The notes beneath the pieces were generated by a model. That model worked only from the letters and a program-made list of their open reading frames with translations. It ran no database searches and had not been told where the DNA came from. Both the position numbers and the translations under genes were made by a program. This document shows positions 1 through 9,344 of a stretch of DNA of 64,000 nucleotides, piece after piece. Origin of the DNA: Thauera sedimentorum (GTDB lineage Bacteria > Pseudomonadota > Gammaproteobacteria > Burkholderiales > Rhodocyclaceae); the NCBI RefSeq assembly GCF_014489115.1, contig NZ_JACTAH010000002.1, forward strand, positions 1,346,586 through 1,410,585, written 5' to 3'. Each line of letters begins with the position of its first letter. Positions within the stretch are counted from its first letter, which is position 1.

Positions 1-489
1 GACGCGGCACTGAGCGCCGGCCTGCGCCTGGTGCAGGTGCGCGAACCGCTGCTCGATGAGGACGAACGCGGCGCCTTCGCCGTCGAGGTGGTGCGTCGTG
101 CGCACGCGGCGGGGGCTCTGGTGGTGATCAACGGCGACGAGGCGCTGGCGCGTGCCTGCGGGGCGGATGGCGTTCACCTGCGGGCGGTGCAGTTGGCCGC
201 ACTGGAGGCGCGTCCGGATCTTCCCTGGGTGGGGGCGTCCTGCCACAGCCGGACGGAGCTCGAGCGGGCTGCGGCGCTGGAGCTGGACTATGCGGTGCTG
301 GGTGCGGTGCGCGAAACGCCGACCCACCCCGGACAGGCGGCGCTGGGCTGGGACGGCTTTGGCCGCTTGGCCGCGGAACTGTCGATACCGGTGCTGGCGC
401 TGGGTGGTGTGGCGCCGGCCGACATGAGCGCTGCGCGGGCGTCTGGCGCGCATGGAATTGCCGCGATCCGTGGTGCGTGGGCCGCGTGA
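1..489 (+). CDS. Nudix/thiamine-phosphate-synthase-like fusion protein, C-terminal part (5' truncated by window)
   Basis: The reading frame is open from base 1, so the start lies upstream and only about 162 C-terminal residues are present. They match the TIM-barrel end of the ThiE/TenI family: a ADGVHL segment, a GASCHS segment, a DYAVLGAV segment followed by a TPTHPG stretch, and a terminal ALGGV...GIAAIRG phosphate-binding region. In betaproteobacteria this domain is often the C-terminal half of a MutT-type Nudix hydrolase encoded near coaE-zapD-yacG, and that context fits here. The Nudix half is not visible, so a stand-alone ThiE-like protein is possible. The gene converges on yacG across a repeat element. 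Confidence 0.7.
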   Translation, partial: DAALSAGLRLVQVREPLLDEDERGAFAVEVVRRAHAAGALVVINGDEALARACGADGVHLRAVQLAALEARPDLPWVGASCHSRTELERAAALELDYAVLGAVRETPTHPGQAALGWDGFGRLAAELSIPVLALGGVAPADMSAARASGAHGIAAIRGAWAA

Positions 490-532
490 GCGCGGGGCAG
501 GGGGGGCGCTTCTCCGATCTATCGCGCCCCGT

Positions 533-604
533 GTAGGAGCGGCCTTGGCTGCGATGCGGCCTACTAGGAAACGGTCGCCGCCTCGCGGCCAAGGCCGCTC
601 CTAC
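533..604. repeat. Interspersed palindromic repeat, copy 1 (REP-like)
   Basis: The left arm begins TAGGAGCGGCCTTGGC and the right arm is its near-perfect reverse complement, ending GCTCCTAC, with about 28 bases between. Two more copies lie at 20178 and 43834. The element sits between the convergent 3' ends of the truncated Nudix/ThiE gene and yacG, where no conventional terminator is visible. The arm ends resemble the GCTCCTACA ends of Pseudomonas-type REP sequences. Confidence 0.85.
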
Positions 605-618
605 GGGCTCGCTGCAGT

Positions 619-813
619 TCAGCTGCGGCCGGTATCCGCGTCGGGGTCGGGCGGTGCGTCGGCCGGTACGCGGTAGTTCTCGGATGCCCAGGCGCCCAGG
701 TCGATCTGCCGGCAGCGCTCGGAGCAGAACGGGCGGTAGCGGCTCTCCGGCTTCCACTCCACCGCCTTCCCGCAGCTCGGGCACTTCACCGTGCGTGGCG
801 TGTTGTCGCTCAC
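619..813 (-). CDS. yacG: DNA gyrase inhibitor YacG (zinc-binding)
   Basis: A 64-residue protein with the YacG zinc site: CPSC near residue 12 and FCSERC near residue 30, giving four cysteines, followed by the conserved [13 protein letters not shown] segment. Family members bind the GyrB subunit and block DNA binding by gyrase. It is the last gene of a minus-strand run (coaE, zapD, yacG), the usual proteobacterial arrangement, and starts 10 bases after the zapD stop, so it is probably co-transcribed. Length is normal for the family. Confidence 0.93.
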   Translation of the reverse strand: MSDNTPRTVKCPSCGKAVEWKPESRYRPFCSERCRQIDLGAWASENYRVPADAPPDPDADTGRS

Positions 814-823
814 CCTCGTCCCC

Positions 824-1579
824 TCACAGGCTGCAGAAAGTCAGCTCGAACGGTACGTCGCGTTCGGCCAGGCGCGGGCGGGCGAGGGTTTCCGGCATCA
901 CGAAACGGATGTTCAGCGCGTATTTGTTGGCGCTGATCTCGGGCACCACCGCTTCGCTGTGGTTGAGCGTCAGGCGCAACATCTGCGCGCTGCGCCCGCC
1001 CATGGTGAGCTGGTAGGTGCCGCAGCGTGCGACCTGGCTTTCGGCGCGGCCGCTGGCGCGCAGCAGGCGCAGCACGATGCTCAGTCCGTCGCGGATCGGC
1101 GTCATCGGCGAGAGCCAGCCTTCCAGGTCGCGCCGCCGGTGTTCCGGCTCGCGGTTCAGCCAGTAGTGGTAGGAGGGCAGGTCGAACTGGCAGACCCCGC
1201 CCGGAATCGAGGCACGGCTGCGGATGCCCATCAGCCATTCGTTCTCGCGCAGGTACTGGCCGATCTTGCCGGCCATGGCGAGCAGCGAGGACGAGGCCTG
1301 CTCGATCTCGTAGAGCGCGCCGGACAGCGCTTTTTCGGAAATTTCGGGATTGTTGCGGAAGCCCATCAGGATCTGGCGCTGGCGCTCGAGTTCCTGCACC
1401 AGATCGACCTTGAGGTCGGCGCGGCTGGCTACTTCCAGCACTTCGAACAGGGTGAGCAGCGCGACGTGATGATCCTGCGGAGCGTCGCCGCGCAGGAAAT
1501 GCCCGATCTTGCGGTAGAGGTCCTCGAGGCGCAGGAGCGTTCGGATACGCTCGTTCAGAGGGTATTCGTAGCTAATCAC
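824..1579 (-). CDS. zapD: Cell division protein ZapD
   Basis: A 251-residue, mostly helical protein of the ZapD (DUF1342) family, which cross-links FtsZ filaments at the division ring in the cytoplasm. It begins with the family-typical sequence [18 protein letters not shown] and keeps the conserved SYHYWL and QMLRL segments in the C-terminal beta domain. I chose the GTG at 1579 because homology begins right after it; an upstream ATG at 1624 would add 15 unrelated residues. It lies between coaE and yacG, its standard location. Confidence 0.92.
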   Translation of the reverse strand: MISYEYPLNERIRTLLRLEDLYRKIGHFLRGDAPQDHHVALLTLFEVLEVASRADLKVDLVQELERQRQILMGFRNNPEISEKALSGALYEIEQASSSLLAMAGKIGQYLRENEWLMGIRSRASIPGGVCQFDLPSYHYWLNREPEHRRRDLEGWLSPMTPIRDGLSIVLRLLRASGRAESQVARCGTYQLTMGGRSAQMLRLTLNHSEAVVPEISANKYALNIRFVMPETLARPRLAERDVPFELTFCSL

Positions 1580-1658
1580 CGCGCATGGCCTGCAAGAAGG
1601 GTCGTCTCCGCATGTTCGGGCCATAATAGCACAGCGATTTGCATGCGATTGAACGTCA

Positions 1659-2270
1659 TTATCGCTTGGCGAGGGCGAGGTAGCGCCGATGCAGCGCCTC
1701 GATCCGTGGCGTCAGTTCGGCGAGCGGGCCGCTGTTGTCGATGACGTCGTCGGCCACCGCGAGCCGCTCGGCGCGGCTGGCCTGCGCGGCCATGATGGCG
1801 CGGATCTGCGCCTCGGGCAGGGCACTGCGTGCGCGAACCCGTTCGATCTGCAGCGACTCGGGGCAGTCGACCACGCACAGGCGGTCGCAGCGTTCGCGCC
1901 AGTTGCCGGATTCGACCAGCAGCGGAACCACCAGCACCACGTAGGGGGCCTGTGCGGCCGCGCACTGGCGGGCGGATTCGCTGCGGATGAGGGGGTGGAG
2001 AATGGCCTCCAGCCGGCCGCGGGCCGCCGGATCGGAGAACGCCAGGGCGCGCATCGCGGCGCGGTCGAGCGAGCCGTCGGCGGCGATCACCGCGGGGCCG
2101 AAGGCGGTCTCGATCTCCGCCATGGCCGCCCCGCCGGGTGCGGTAAGCGTATGGGCGATCAGGTCGGTATCGACCAGCGCCGCGCCGAGCCGGCCCAGGC
2201 CGTCGGCTACTGCGGTCTTGCCGCTGCCGATGCCGCCGGTCAGCCCGACCACGTAGGGACGTGGCGTCAC
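1659..2270 (-). CDS. coaE: Dephospho-CoA kinase
   Basis: A 203-residue enzyme catalysing the last step of CoA synthesis, phosphorylation of dephospho-CoA on the ribose 3' hydroxyl. The N-terminus has the P-loop [11 protein letters not shown], then the VDTDLIAH substrate-binding segment, the HPLIR segment and VVPLLVESG. The start is a GTG at 2270 that overlaps the stop of the upstream SPOR gene by four bases (GTGA), suggesting translational coupling. An upstream in-frame extension to 2597 would run through the SPOR gene and is not credible. coaD and coaX of the same pathway are also in this window. Confidence 0.95.
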   Translation of the reverse strand: MTPRPYVVGLTGGIGSGKTAVADGLGRLGAALVDTDLIAHTLTAPGGAAMAEIETAFGPAVIAADGSLDRAAMRALAFSDPAARGRLEAILHPLIRSESARQCAAAQAPYVVLVVPLLVESGNWRERCDRLCVVDCPESLQIERVRARSALPEAQIRAIMAAQASRAERLAVADDVIDNSGPLAELTPRIEALHRRYLALAKR

Positions 2271-3010
2271 GGTTGCGCGCAGTCGCCCGGACGGGCTGAC
2301 GCCGGCAGGCTGCCCTCGGTCATGCGGGCGTCGATGAGCGCCTGCGCGCCGCGTACCTCGACGCGGTACACGGTGGTACTGCGGGTGCCGATCGATGCGC
2401 TGCGCACGCCGAACTTGCGCAGCCGTTCCAGGTGCTGCGTGGCGGCGGCCTCGGTCTTGAACAGGCCGAGCGACACAGCGTACTGGTTGGGGCCCGAGTC
2501 CTGGACGATATAGAACTCGTCGACGCCGAGCGCGCGCAGTTCGCGTCCCTTGCGTTCGGCGTACTCGCGGGTGCCGTCGGGCGGAATGCGCACCCACCAG
2601 CCGGTGATCGCCTCCGCCCCGGTGCGCTGCACCGCCAGCTCGGCGGTGTCGAAGTTGCGAACCACCGCATCCGCCGTTTCGCCGCCGAGGCCGTCGAAGG
2701 CGACGCAGCGGGTGGCCGTGGCGGCGGGCGGCGCCGCGGCGGCGGTGCTCGGGTCGTCTCCATTGCCCGTCTCGCCAGCGCCGTCATCGGCTGCCGGCGC
2801 CGGCGCCTGCTCGACGGGTGCTGCTTCGGGCACCGCCGCCAGCGGCGCGGAGGCTTCGCCATGTAGCCGGATGCGCTCCGGATTGAGCTGGTTCGTCAAG
2901 CGCTCCGGCTCGCCGCGCGGCGCGCTGACGCCGAGCAGGCCGGTGGACGCGGCCAGGGCGAGCAGGTTGAGCAGCAGCAGGACGATGAACAGCAGGCGCA
3001 GGATGGACAT
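2267..3010 (-). CDS. SPOR-domain inner-membrane protein
   Basis: A 247-residue protein with one hydrophobic segment at about residues 4-28, a low-complexity Ala/Pro-rich linker at roughly 60-105, and a C-terminal SPOR-like domain at about 150-230 ([30 protein letters not shown]). SPOR domains bind denuded septal peptidoglycan, so a role near the division septum is likely, but the specific function is not known to me. The stop overlaps the coaE start, and the upstream neighbour is the TrpB2-like gene 32 bases away, so it is probably part of one transcript. Confidence 0.82.
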   Translation of the reverse strand: MSILRLLFIVLLLLNLLALAASTGLLGVSAPRGEPERLTNQLNPERIRLHGEASAPLAAVPEAAPVEQAPAPAADDGAGETGNGDDPSTAAAAPPAATATRCVAFDGLGGETADAVVRNFDTAELAVQRTGAEAITGWWVRIPPDGTREYAERKGRELRALGVDEFYIVQDSGPNQYAVSLGLFKTEAAATQHLERLRKFGVRSASIGTRSTTVYRVEVRGAQALIDARMTEGSLPASARPGDCAQP

Positions 3011-3042
3011 GGCGAAAGGCGCGGGGCGGGCGGCGTCCCGGG

Positions 3043-4410
3043 TCAGCCGACCTTGGGCAGATGGGCGAGCGAAGCCGCCACCGCCTCGGCCGGGTAGTCG
3101 TAGTTCTCCAGCTGGCCGCTGAAGTAGCGGTCGAAGGAGCTCATGTCGAAGTGCCCGTGGCCGGTAAGGTTGAAGAGGATGGTCTTCGGTTCGCCGGTCT
3201 CCTTGCACTTGAGCGCCTCGTCGATCGCCGCGCGGATCGCGTGGCAGGACTCGGGGGCGGGGATGATGCCTTCGGCACGGGCGAACTGCACGCCGGCCTC
3301 GAAGGTGGCGAGCTGGGGCACGGCGACCGCCTCGATCCGGCCTTCGTGGAAGAGCTGCGAGACCAGCGGCGAATCGCCGTGGTAGCGCAGGCCGCCGGCG
3401 TGGATGCCCGGCGGCATGAAGTCGTGGCCCAGGGTGTACATCTTCATCATCGGGGTGAAGCCCGAGGCGTCGCCGAAGTCGTAGGCGTACTCGCCCTTGG
3501 TGAGCGTGGGACAGGAGGTCGGCTCCACCGCCACGCAGCGCAGCTTCTCGGCGCGCTTGTCGCCCGCAGCCTTGTCGGCGAGGAAGGGGAAGGCGATGCC
3601 GCCGAAGCTGGAGCCGCCGCCGCAGGGGCCGAAGATCACGTCGGGATAGAGGCCGATCTTGTCGAACTGCTTCTTGGCCTCCAGGCCGATGATGCTCTGG
3701 TGCAGCAGCACGTGGTTGAGCACCGAGCCCAGGGTGTAGTTGGTGTCGGCGCGCCCGGCGGCCTCTTCCACCGCTTCCGAGATGGCCAGGCCGAGCGAGC
3801 CCTGGTTGTCCGGGTCGCGCGCCAGCACGTCGCGGCCGGTCTGGGTCATGTCGGAGGGGCTGGCGAACACCTCGGCACCCCAAGTCTGCATCATCAGGCG
3901 GCGGTAGGGTTTCTGGTGGTAGCTTACCTTGACCATGTAGACCCGCACTTCCATGCCGAACATCTGTCCGGCGAAGGAAATGGACGAGCCCCACTGGCCG
4001 GCGCCGGTCTCGGTGGTCAGCCGCTTGATGCCGGCCTGCTTGTTGTAGAAGGCCTGCGGCACCGCCGAGTTGGGCTTGTGCGAACCGGCCGGGGAGACGC
4101 CTTCGTACTTGAAGAAGATCTTTGCCGGGGTGCCCAGCGCACGCTCCAGACGCACCGCACGCATCAGCGGGGCGGGGCGCCAGATCTTGTAGATCTCGCG
4201 CACTTCCTCGGGAATGGCGATCCAGCGTTCGGCGCTCATCTCCTGTTCGAGGATGGCGCCGGGGAAGATCGCGCCCATCTGCTCGGGCGTGGCCGGGTTG
4301 CCGTCGGGCCCCAGCGGCGGGGCCGGCGGATTGGCCATGTCGGCCACCACGTTGTACCAGTGGGTGGGAATCTCGTTCTCGTCGAGCAGGATGCGCGTTG
4401 CGTCGGTCAT
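3043..4410 (-). CDS. TrpB2-type pyridoxal-phosphate enzyme (tryptophan synthase beta-like)
   Basis: A 455-residue fold-type II PLP enzyme. The Schiff-base lysine is in GSHKPNSA (about residue 111), the catalytic-glutamate region is [10 protein letters not shown], and the phosphate loop is GPCGGGSS. The long N-terminus and overall length match the TrpB2/TrpB-like group rather than standard TrpB (about 400 residues). Known members make tryptophan from indole and serine, some without TrpA; the role here is unproven. No trpA or other trp gene is nearby. It lies between coaX and a SPOR gene in a coenzyme/cell-division cluster. A GGGAG ribosome site lies just before the ATG. Confidence 0.88.
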   Translation of the reverse strand: MTDATRILLDENEIPTHWYNVVADMANPPAPPLGPDGNPATPEQMGAIFPGAILEQEMSAERWIAIPEEVREIYKIWRPAPLMRAVRLERALGTPAKIFFKYEGVSPAGSHKPNSAVPQAFYNKQAGIKRLTTETGAGQWGSSISFAGQMFGMEVRVYMVKVSYHQKPYRRLMMQTWGAEVFASPSDMTQTGRDVLARDPDNQGSLGLAISEAVEEAAGRADTNYTLGSVLNHVLLHQSIIGLEAKKQFDKIGLYPDVIFGPCGGGSSFGGIAFPFLADKAAGDKRAEKLRCVAVEPTSCPTLTKGEYAYDFGDASGFTPMMKMYTLGHDFMPPGIHAGGLRYHGDSPLVSQLFHEGRIEAVAVPQLATFEAGVQFARAEGIIPAPESCHAIRAAIDEALKCKETGEPKTILFNLTGHGHFDMSSFDRYFSGQLENYDYPAEAVAASLAHLPKVG

Positions 4411-4481
4411 GCTATCTCCCTTGATATGCGGGGCGGGTGGCTCGGGCCCCCGCCGTTCGGATGTTGGCGAATATTAGCCCA

Positions 4482-5228
4482 TCACGCCTGGCCGGGGGCG
4501 CCGGGGGCGAGGGTGGCGAGGCCGATCAGCACCAGATTGTCGATGCGCCGCAGCGGTAGCTCGAGCAGCTCGGCGAAGCGTCCCGCGGCGCCGCCGGAGA
4601 GCAGGCACAGCGCCCCGGGTTGGCCGGAAATCTGCGCGAACATGCGCTCCACCGCGCCGGCCTGGGCGTGCAGGCAACCGCTGACGATGGCATCCACCGT
4701 GCTGCGCGGCGTGTCGCGGAAGTGGCCGTCGGCGAGCGGCAGCTGGGCGGTGTTGCCGGCCAGCGCGCGCAGCATCAGGTCCACGCCGGGCAGGATGATG
4801 CCGCCGCGGAACAGGCCGTCGGCGTCGAGCAGGTCGGCGGTGGTGGCAGTGCCGGCACAGACCACCAGGCAAGGGCCGCGATGCAGGCGGCGAGCGCCGA
4901 TCAGTGCGGCCCAGCGGTCGGCGCCGAGCTGGCCGGGAACGGTGTAGGCATTGCGCACCCCGGCGCGGGCGGCGGTGACCGTGAGCCATTCGACCGGCAG
5001 GCCGGCTGCCGCCAGGGGCGCTTCGAGCAGGGCGCGCACCGCCGGGCCGGCCACGTTGGCGCCCAGTACGCGGTCGATGCCGGGGTGGGCGGCCAGCACT
5101 GCGGGCAGGGCCGCGGCCGCTTCGGCGTGCTCGAAGCCGCCTTCGGCCAGCCAGGCTCCCGGTTCGGCGCCGCTGTCGGTCACGCTCCACTTGATGCGGG
5201 TGTTGCCCGCGTCCAGCAGCAGCATCAT
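4482..5228 (-). CDS. coaX: Type III pantothenate kinase
   Basis: A 248-residue ASKHA-fold kinase for the first committed step of CoA synthesis. Visible motifs are the N-terminal phosphate loop DAGNTRIKW, the GADRWAALIGA segment, and the C-AGTATTADLLD...GGIILPG core characteristic of CoaX. Type III enzymes need a monovalent cation and resist CoA feedback. The ATG at 5228 overlaps the birA stop by four bases (ATGA); a second ATG three bases on is an alternative start. The birA-coaX pairing is common in betaproteobacteria. Confidence 0.94.
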   Translation of the reverse strand: MMLLLDAGNTRIKWSVTDSGAEPGAWLAEGGFEHAEAAAALPAVLAAHPGIDRVLGANVAGPAVRALLEAPLAAAGLPVEWLTVTAARAGVRNAYTVPGQLGADRWAALIGARRLHRGPCLVVCAGTATTADLLDADGLFRGGIILPGVDLMLRALAGNTAQLPLADGHFRDTPRSTVDAIVSGCLHAQAGAVERMFAQISGQPGALCLLSGGAAGRFAELLELPLRRIDNLVLIGLATLAPGAPGQA

Positions 5229-6061
5229 CCGGCCGCCCGCAGCGAGACTTCGCCCGACAGCACGCGGCTCAGGCCCGCCTCGCCGCGTATCAGCAGGGCG
5301 CCGTCCTCGTCCACGCCGGCGCACAGGCCGGTGAGTTCGCCGCCCTCGCCGCTGATGCGCACCGGCAGATCGGCAAAGGCGTTGCGCTGCTGCCACGCGC
5401 CGCGCAGGGCGGCGAAGCCCGCGGTGGCGTAGAGCTCGAAGAGGTCGTGCAGTTCGGCCAGCAGCAGGCCGAGCAGGGTGGCGCGATCGGGCAGTGGGCT
5501 GCCGTGGGCGGAGAGGTCGGTGACGCCGGGCTGGTCGGGAATGTGGGCGTCGGCGGGCAGTTGCAGGTTGACGCCGATACCGATCACCGCGGCCGGGGTG
5601 CGTCCTCGGCCGGGCAGCAACTCGACCAGGATGCCGGCAAGCTTCTCGCCGTGCACCAGCACGTCGTTGGGCCACTTGAGTTGCAGGCCCTGGACGCCGA
5701 GCTTCTCCAGCGCGCGGGCGAGCGCCAGTCCCGCCACCAGCGAGAGGCCGGCCGGCACCGGGCTGCCGGGAGCAAAGCGCCACAACGCGGAAAAGGTCAG
5801 GCTGGCGCCGGGCCAGGACTGCCACTGGCGTCCGCGCCGGCCGCGTCCCGCGGTCTGCCGTTCGGCAGCCAGGACGTGGATGCGGCCGTCGTCCGCGGGG
5901 GGGTGGTCGACCAGCTCGGAGTTGGTCGAAGCGCATTCGTCGACCACGCGCAGGGCGAACGCGCCGGCGCGGTGGCCGAGGGCGGCGAGGGTCAGGGCCG
6001 GGTCGAGCGCAAGGCCGGGCGGAGAGTGGAGCGGGGCGAAGGGCGGGGTGGTGCCGGTCAT
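5225..6061 (-). CDS. birA: Biotin--[acetyl-CoA-carboxylase] ligase (no DNA-binding domain)
   Basis: A biotin protein ligase of about 278 residues from the ATG at 6061. It has the ECASTNSEL segment, the biotinyl-AMP loop GRGRRGRQW, and LKWPNDVLV...KLAGILVEL. A C-terminal SH3-like domain follows. It attaches biotin to the carboxyl-carrier protein of acetyl-CoA carboxylase. The N-terminal winged-helix repressor domain of E. coli BirA is absent, so it should not act as a biotin repressor. Earlier ATGs at 6100 and 6115 are possible; none has a clear ribosome site. It is coupled to coaX. Confidence 0.92.
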   Translation of the reverse strand: MTGTTPPFAPLHSPPGLALDPALTLAALGHRAGAFALRVVDECASTNSELVDHPPADDGRIHVLAAERQTAGRGRRGRQWQSWPGASLTFSALWRFAPGSPVPAGLSLVAGLALARALEKLGVQGLQLKWPNDVLVHGEKLAGILVELLPGRGRTPAAVIGIGVNLQLPADAHIPDQPGVTDLSAHGSPLPDRATLLGLLLAELHDLFELYATAGFAALRGAWQQRNAFADLPVRISGEGGELTGLCAGVDEDGALLIRGEAGLSRVLSGEVSLRAAG

Positions 6062-6141
6062 GACGGAAACGGGGCTTGGGGAGCCCGCATTATCCGTCAT
6101 TGCCCGGACATGCACGAGCGTGGTGCGCGCCGAACTGCGGC

Positions 6142-7566
6142 TCAGCCCGCGGACTCGCTCTCCTCGCCACCACGGTCGTCGTCCATGCCCAGCTCCTGGA
6201 TCTTGCGGGTGATGGTGTTGCGCCCGATGCCCAGCAGCTGCGCGGCGTCTATGCGCCGGCCGCCGGTGGCGGCGAGCGCGCGGCGGATCAGCGTGCGTTC
6301 GAACTCGCGGGTGAGGCGGTCGAAGACCTCGTTGGGGTGGGTGGCGATCAGGCGGTCGGCCTCGACGCCGAGGGCGTCGGTCCAGCTCACCGGAGTTTCG
6401 ATGTTGGGCTGGTCGCGCATCTCGGGCGGCAGATCGGCGACTTCCACGGTCTGGCCGGGTGCCATGACGGTGAGCCAGTGGCAGAGGTTCTCCAGCTGGC
6501 GGACGTTGCCCTGGAAGGGCAGAGCCTGCAGGTACTTGAGCGCGGCCTCCGAGATGCGCTTGGGCTCCACGCCCAGATCCTGGGCGCTGCGCTGCAGGAA
6601 GTGGCGCACCAGGATGGGAATGTCCTCGCGGCGCTCGCGCAGTGCCGGCAGGCGCAGGCGGATGACGTTGAGGCGGTGGAACAGATCCTCGCGGAAAAGG
6701 CCCTGGCGCACCCGGTCTTCCAGGTTCTGGTGGGTGGCGGCGATCACCCGCACATTGGCCTTGATCGGCTGGTGGCCGCCGACGCGGTAGAAGTGGCCGT
6801 CCGAGAGCACGCGCAGCAGGCGGGTCTGCAGTTCCGGCGGCATGTCGCCGATTTCGTCGAGGAACAGGGTGCCGCCTTCGGCCTGCTCGAAGCGCCCGCG
6901 GCGCTGGGTGGCCGCGCCGGTGAAGGCACCGCGTTCATGGCCGAACAGTTCGGATTCGAGCAGGTCACGTGGAATGGCGGCGGTGTTGATGGCGATGAAG
7001 GGCGCATCGCGCCGCGGGCTGTGACGGTGCAGCGCACGCGCCACGAGTTCCTTGCCGGTGCCCGATTCGCCGTTGATCAGGACCGTGGCGTGCGACTGGG
7101 AGAGCCGGCCGATGGCGCGGAAGACCTCCTGCATCGACGGCGCCTGGCCGAGGATCTCCGGCGCCAGGGAGGTATCCAGGTCTGCACCGACTTGGTGCGC
7201 GCTCTGGTCGATCGCTCGTCGGACGAGTGCGACCGCCTGATCGACGTCGAAAGGCTTGGGCAGGTATTCGAAGGCGCCGCCCTGGAAGGCCGCGACCGCA
7301 CTCTCCAGGTCGGAATAGGCGGTCATGATGATCACCGGCAACTGCGGGTGGCGGGCCTTGACCTTCTGCAGCAGGTCCAGGCCCGACTCGCCCGGCATGC
7401 GGATGTCGGACACCAGCACCTTGGGCGGCTGGGCTTCGTCCTCCAGCGCGAGCAGCGCTTCGCTCGCCGAGGTGAAGCTGCGGTGGGGGATGTCCTCGCG
7501 CCCGAGCGCCTTTTCCAGCACCCAGCGGATGGAACGGTCGTCGTCAACGATCCAGACTGTATTCAT
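6142..7566 (-). CDS. glnG: Nitrogen regulation response regulator NtrC
   Basis: A 474-residue sigma-54 activator. Domain order is receiver (1-120, phospho-acceptor D54 in VSDIRMPG), AAA+ domain (about 140-370, with Walker A GESGTGKE, the sigma-54 contact loop GAFTGA and [10 protein letters not shown]), then a Fis-type helix-turn-helix at the C-terminus ([19 protein letters not shown]). NtrC activates nitrogen-scavenging genes such as glnA when phosphorylated by NtrB. The gene follows ntrB after about 43 bases on the same strand. A matching NtrC site lies upstream of glnA in this window. Confidence 0.97.
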   Translation of the reverse strand: MNTVWIVDDDRSIRWVLEKALGREDIPHRSFTSASEALLALEDEAQPPKVLVSDIRMPGESGLDLLQKVKARHPQLPVIIMTAYSDLESAVAAFQGGAFEYLPKPFDVDQAVALVRRAIDQSAHQVGADLDTSLAPEILGQAPSMQEVFRAIGRLSQSHATVLINGESGTGKELVARALHRHSPRRDAPFIAINTAAIPRDLLESELFGHERGAFTGAATQRRGRFEQAEGGTLFLDEIGDMPPELQTRLLRVLSDGHFYRVGGHQPIKANVRVIAATHQNLEDRVRQGLFREDLFHRLNVIRLRLPALRERREDIPILVRHFLQRSAQDLGVEPKRISEAALKYLQALPFQGNVRQLENLCHWLTVMAPGQTVEVADLPPEMRDQPNIETPVSWTDALGVEADRLIATHPNEVFDRLTREFERTLIRRALAATGGRRIDAAQLLGIGRNTITRKIQELGMDDDRGGEESESAG

Positions 7567-7609
7567 GAGCTATGCACTATTCTGGTGCGAGCACTGCCGG
7601 CCTTTCCGG

Positions 7610-8680
7610 TCAGGAGCGCTCGGTGATTGGCAGCAGGATCGTGAAGCAGGTCCGCCCGGGGCGGCTTTCCACTTCGATCATTCCCTGGTGCTGCTCGATG
7701 AAGCTCTGGGCCAGCGACAGGCCCAACCCGCTTCCGCCTTCCCGCCCCGAGACCAGCGGATAGAAGATCTTGTCGCAGATCTCTTCCGGGATGCCGGGGC
7801 CGTTGTCGATCACTTGCAATTCCAGTGCCAGCTTGAAACGGCGCTTGGCCAGGGTGACCTGGCGGGCCACCCGGGTGCGCAGGCGGATCTCGCCGTGCCC
7901 GCCCAGGGCCTGGGCGGCGTTGCGCACGATGTTGAGGATGGCCTGGATGAGCTGCTCGCGGTCGGCGGTCAGTTCCGGCAGGCTGGTGTCGTAGTCGCGG
8001 CGCACCGACAGTTCCGGGAATTCGGCGAGGATCAGCCGGCGCACACGCTCGAGCACGTCGTGGATGTTGAGCTGCCCCGGGCGCATCATGCAGTGCGAGG
8101 TCAGCAGGCGGTTCATCAGGTCCTGCAGGCGGTCGGCCTCGGCGATGATGACCTCGGTGTACTCGCGCAGCAGCGGGTCGGTGAGCTCGCGTTCGAGCAA
8201 TTGGGCCGAGCCGCGGATGCCGCCCAGCGGGTTCTTGATCTCGTGCGCGAGGTTGCGGATCAGCTCGCGGTTGGCCTGTTGCTGCTGGAGCAGTTGCTCC
8301 TCGCGCGCCACGCGCAACTGGGCATCGATCGGGCGGAACTCGAGCAGCAGGCTGACGCCTTCCGCCTCGATCGGGCTGACCGTGCAGTCCAGGTGCAGCG
8401 CTTCGCTGCCGGGACGCTGGATGCGCAGATCCTGCCCGGTGTAGCTCCAGCTGTTGTGCAGGGCGTTGTGCAGCGCGGCCGCGAGGCCAGGCGGATCGCC
8501 GAGCAGGCGGGCCAGCGGCTGCCCGAGCAGCTTGCGCTGGCTGATCGCGAAGAGGTTTTCCGCGCCCGGATTGAGATAGCGGATGATCAGTTCGGCGTCG
8601 ACCAGCACGACGGCCGAGGAGAGCAGATCAAGTCCGGCAAAGGGGCCGGCGGTGGTGAGGGTGTGCGTGTGTCGGGTCAT
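7610..8680 (-). CDS. glnL: Nitrogen regulation sensor kinase/phosphatase NtrB
   Basis: A 356-residue soluble histidine kinase. A PAS domain covers roughly residues 15-120, then the dimerisation/phospho-acceptor helix with H146 in NLAHEIKNPLGG. The catalytic ATPase domain shows NIVRNAAQAL (N box), DNGPGIP (G1), the PLVSGREGGSGLGLSL region (G2) and a terminal RPG. No membrane segment is present, as expected for NtrB, which is controlled by PII protein. It lies directly before ntrC and downstream of a DUF4124 gene and glnA. Confidence 0.96.
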   Translation of the reverse strand: MTRHTHTLTTAGPFAGLDLLSSAVVLVDAELIIRYLNPGAENLFAISQRKLLGQPLARLLGDPPGLAAALHNALHNSWSYTGQDLRIQRPGSEALHLDCTVSPIEAEGVSLLLEFRPIDAQLRVAREEQLLQQQQANRELIRNLAHEIKNPLGGIRGSAQLLERELTDPLLREYTEVIIAEADRLQDLMNRLLTSHCMMRPGQLNIHDVLERVRRLILAEFPELSVRRDYDTSLPELTADREQLIQAILNIVRNAAQALGGHGEIRLRTRVARQVTLAKRRFKLALELQVIDNGPGIPEEICDKIFYPLVSGREGGSGLGLSLAQSFIEQHQGMIEVESRPGRTCFTILLPITERS

Positions 8681-8739
8681 GGGCGCGGTCGGAGTTTGCC
8701 GTGGAACTGCTTAGCAAGACGCGCGCCAGAGCGACCGGA

Positions 8740-9216
8740 TTACCTCAGCTCGCGCAGCTCGCGCTTCAGCGCATCGACGTTGCGCTGGTGCTGCTCGACC
8801 TTTTCCTTGAATGGCGCAAGGCGGTCGAGCACGCGCTGGTAGTTGCGCTCGTTGCCGTAGCGCACGGCTTCCTGGTCGGCCAGCGCCTTCTGCGCCTCGG
8901 CCAGCGCGGATTCCTCCTGCGCGAGTTCCTTCTCGAGAATCTGGCGGCGCGACTGGTCGCGCTCGCGCTGCGCGTCGGGGCTCACCCGCGGAAAGTTCTG
9001 CGGCGCGGCGGACGGCGCCGGGCTCGGACGGGCCGCGGGCGCAGGGATCGTGGACACCGGCTGGTCCTGCGACAGCTGCGTGCAGCCCTTGGCGATGGTC
9101 CGGTCGTTGGTATAGGTGACGCGCCCTTCCTCATCCACGCACTTGTAGACCTGCGCGTGTGCCGAACCGGCAAGGAGGGTGAGCAGCAGGAGCAGTCTGT
9201 GCATCGGTGTTTTCAT
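8740..9216 (-). CDS. Periplasmic DUF4124-domain protein
   Basis: A 158-residue secreted protein. A signal peptide ends at about residue 21 (SAHAQ), followed by the DUF4124 motif VYKCVDEEGRVTYTNDR. A Pro/Ala-rich linker and a long charged coiled coil (about residues 85-158) complete it. DUF4124 proteins are common exported proteins of unknown role in beta- and gammaproteobacteria, and no specific function can be assigned. It lies between glnA and ntrB on the same strand, but the glnA terminator separates it from glnA, so it may be transcribed with ntrBC. Confidence 0.8.
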   Translation of the reverse strand: MKTPMHRLLLLLTLLAGSAHAQVYKCVDEEGRVTYTNDRTIAKGCTQLSQDQPVSTIPAPAARPSPAPSAAPQNFPRVSPDAQRERDQSRRQILEKELAQEESALAEAQKALADQEAVRYGNERNYQRVLDRLAPFKEKVEQHQRNVDALKRELRELR

Positions 9217-9292
9217 CCGGTCGAATCGGATCGATTATGACTCCGGCTTTGTGGCAGAGGTTCTGCGAGCCGGTCGGACGATTAGACCCGAT

Positions 9293-9322
9293 AAAAAAGG
9301 GACGGGCAATGCCCGTCCCTTT
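9293..9322 (-). terminator. Rho-independent terminator of glnA
   Basis: A 12-base-pair perfect stem (AAAGGGACGGGC with its complement) around a three-base loop. On the minus strand it is followed by six consecutive T residues. It lies 23 bases past the glnA stop. Confidence 0.92.
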
Positions 9323-9344
9323 CTGGCGACTGCCGAAGCCCGGA

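Noticed and set aside
128..784. 218-residue minus-strand reading frame over the Nudix/ThiE end and yacG
   Set aside because: Pro/Arg-rich shadow frame overlapping two recognised genes.
3011..3994. Upstream extension of the SPOR gene frame into the TrpB2-like gene
   Set aside because: The sequence is an out-of-frame reading of TrpB2 rich in Arg and Pro; the SPOR protein has its own ATG before a membrane segment at 3010.
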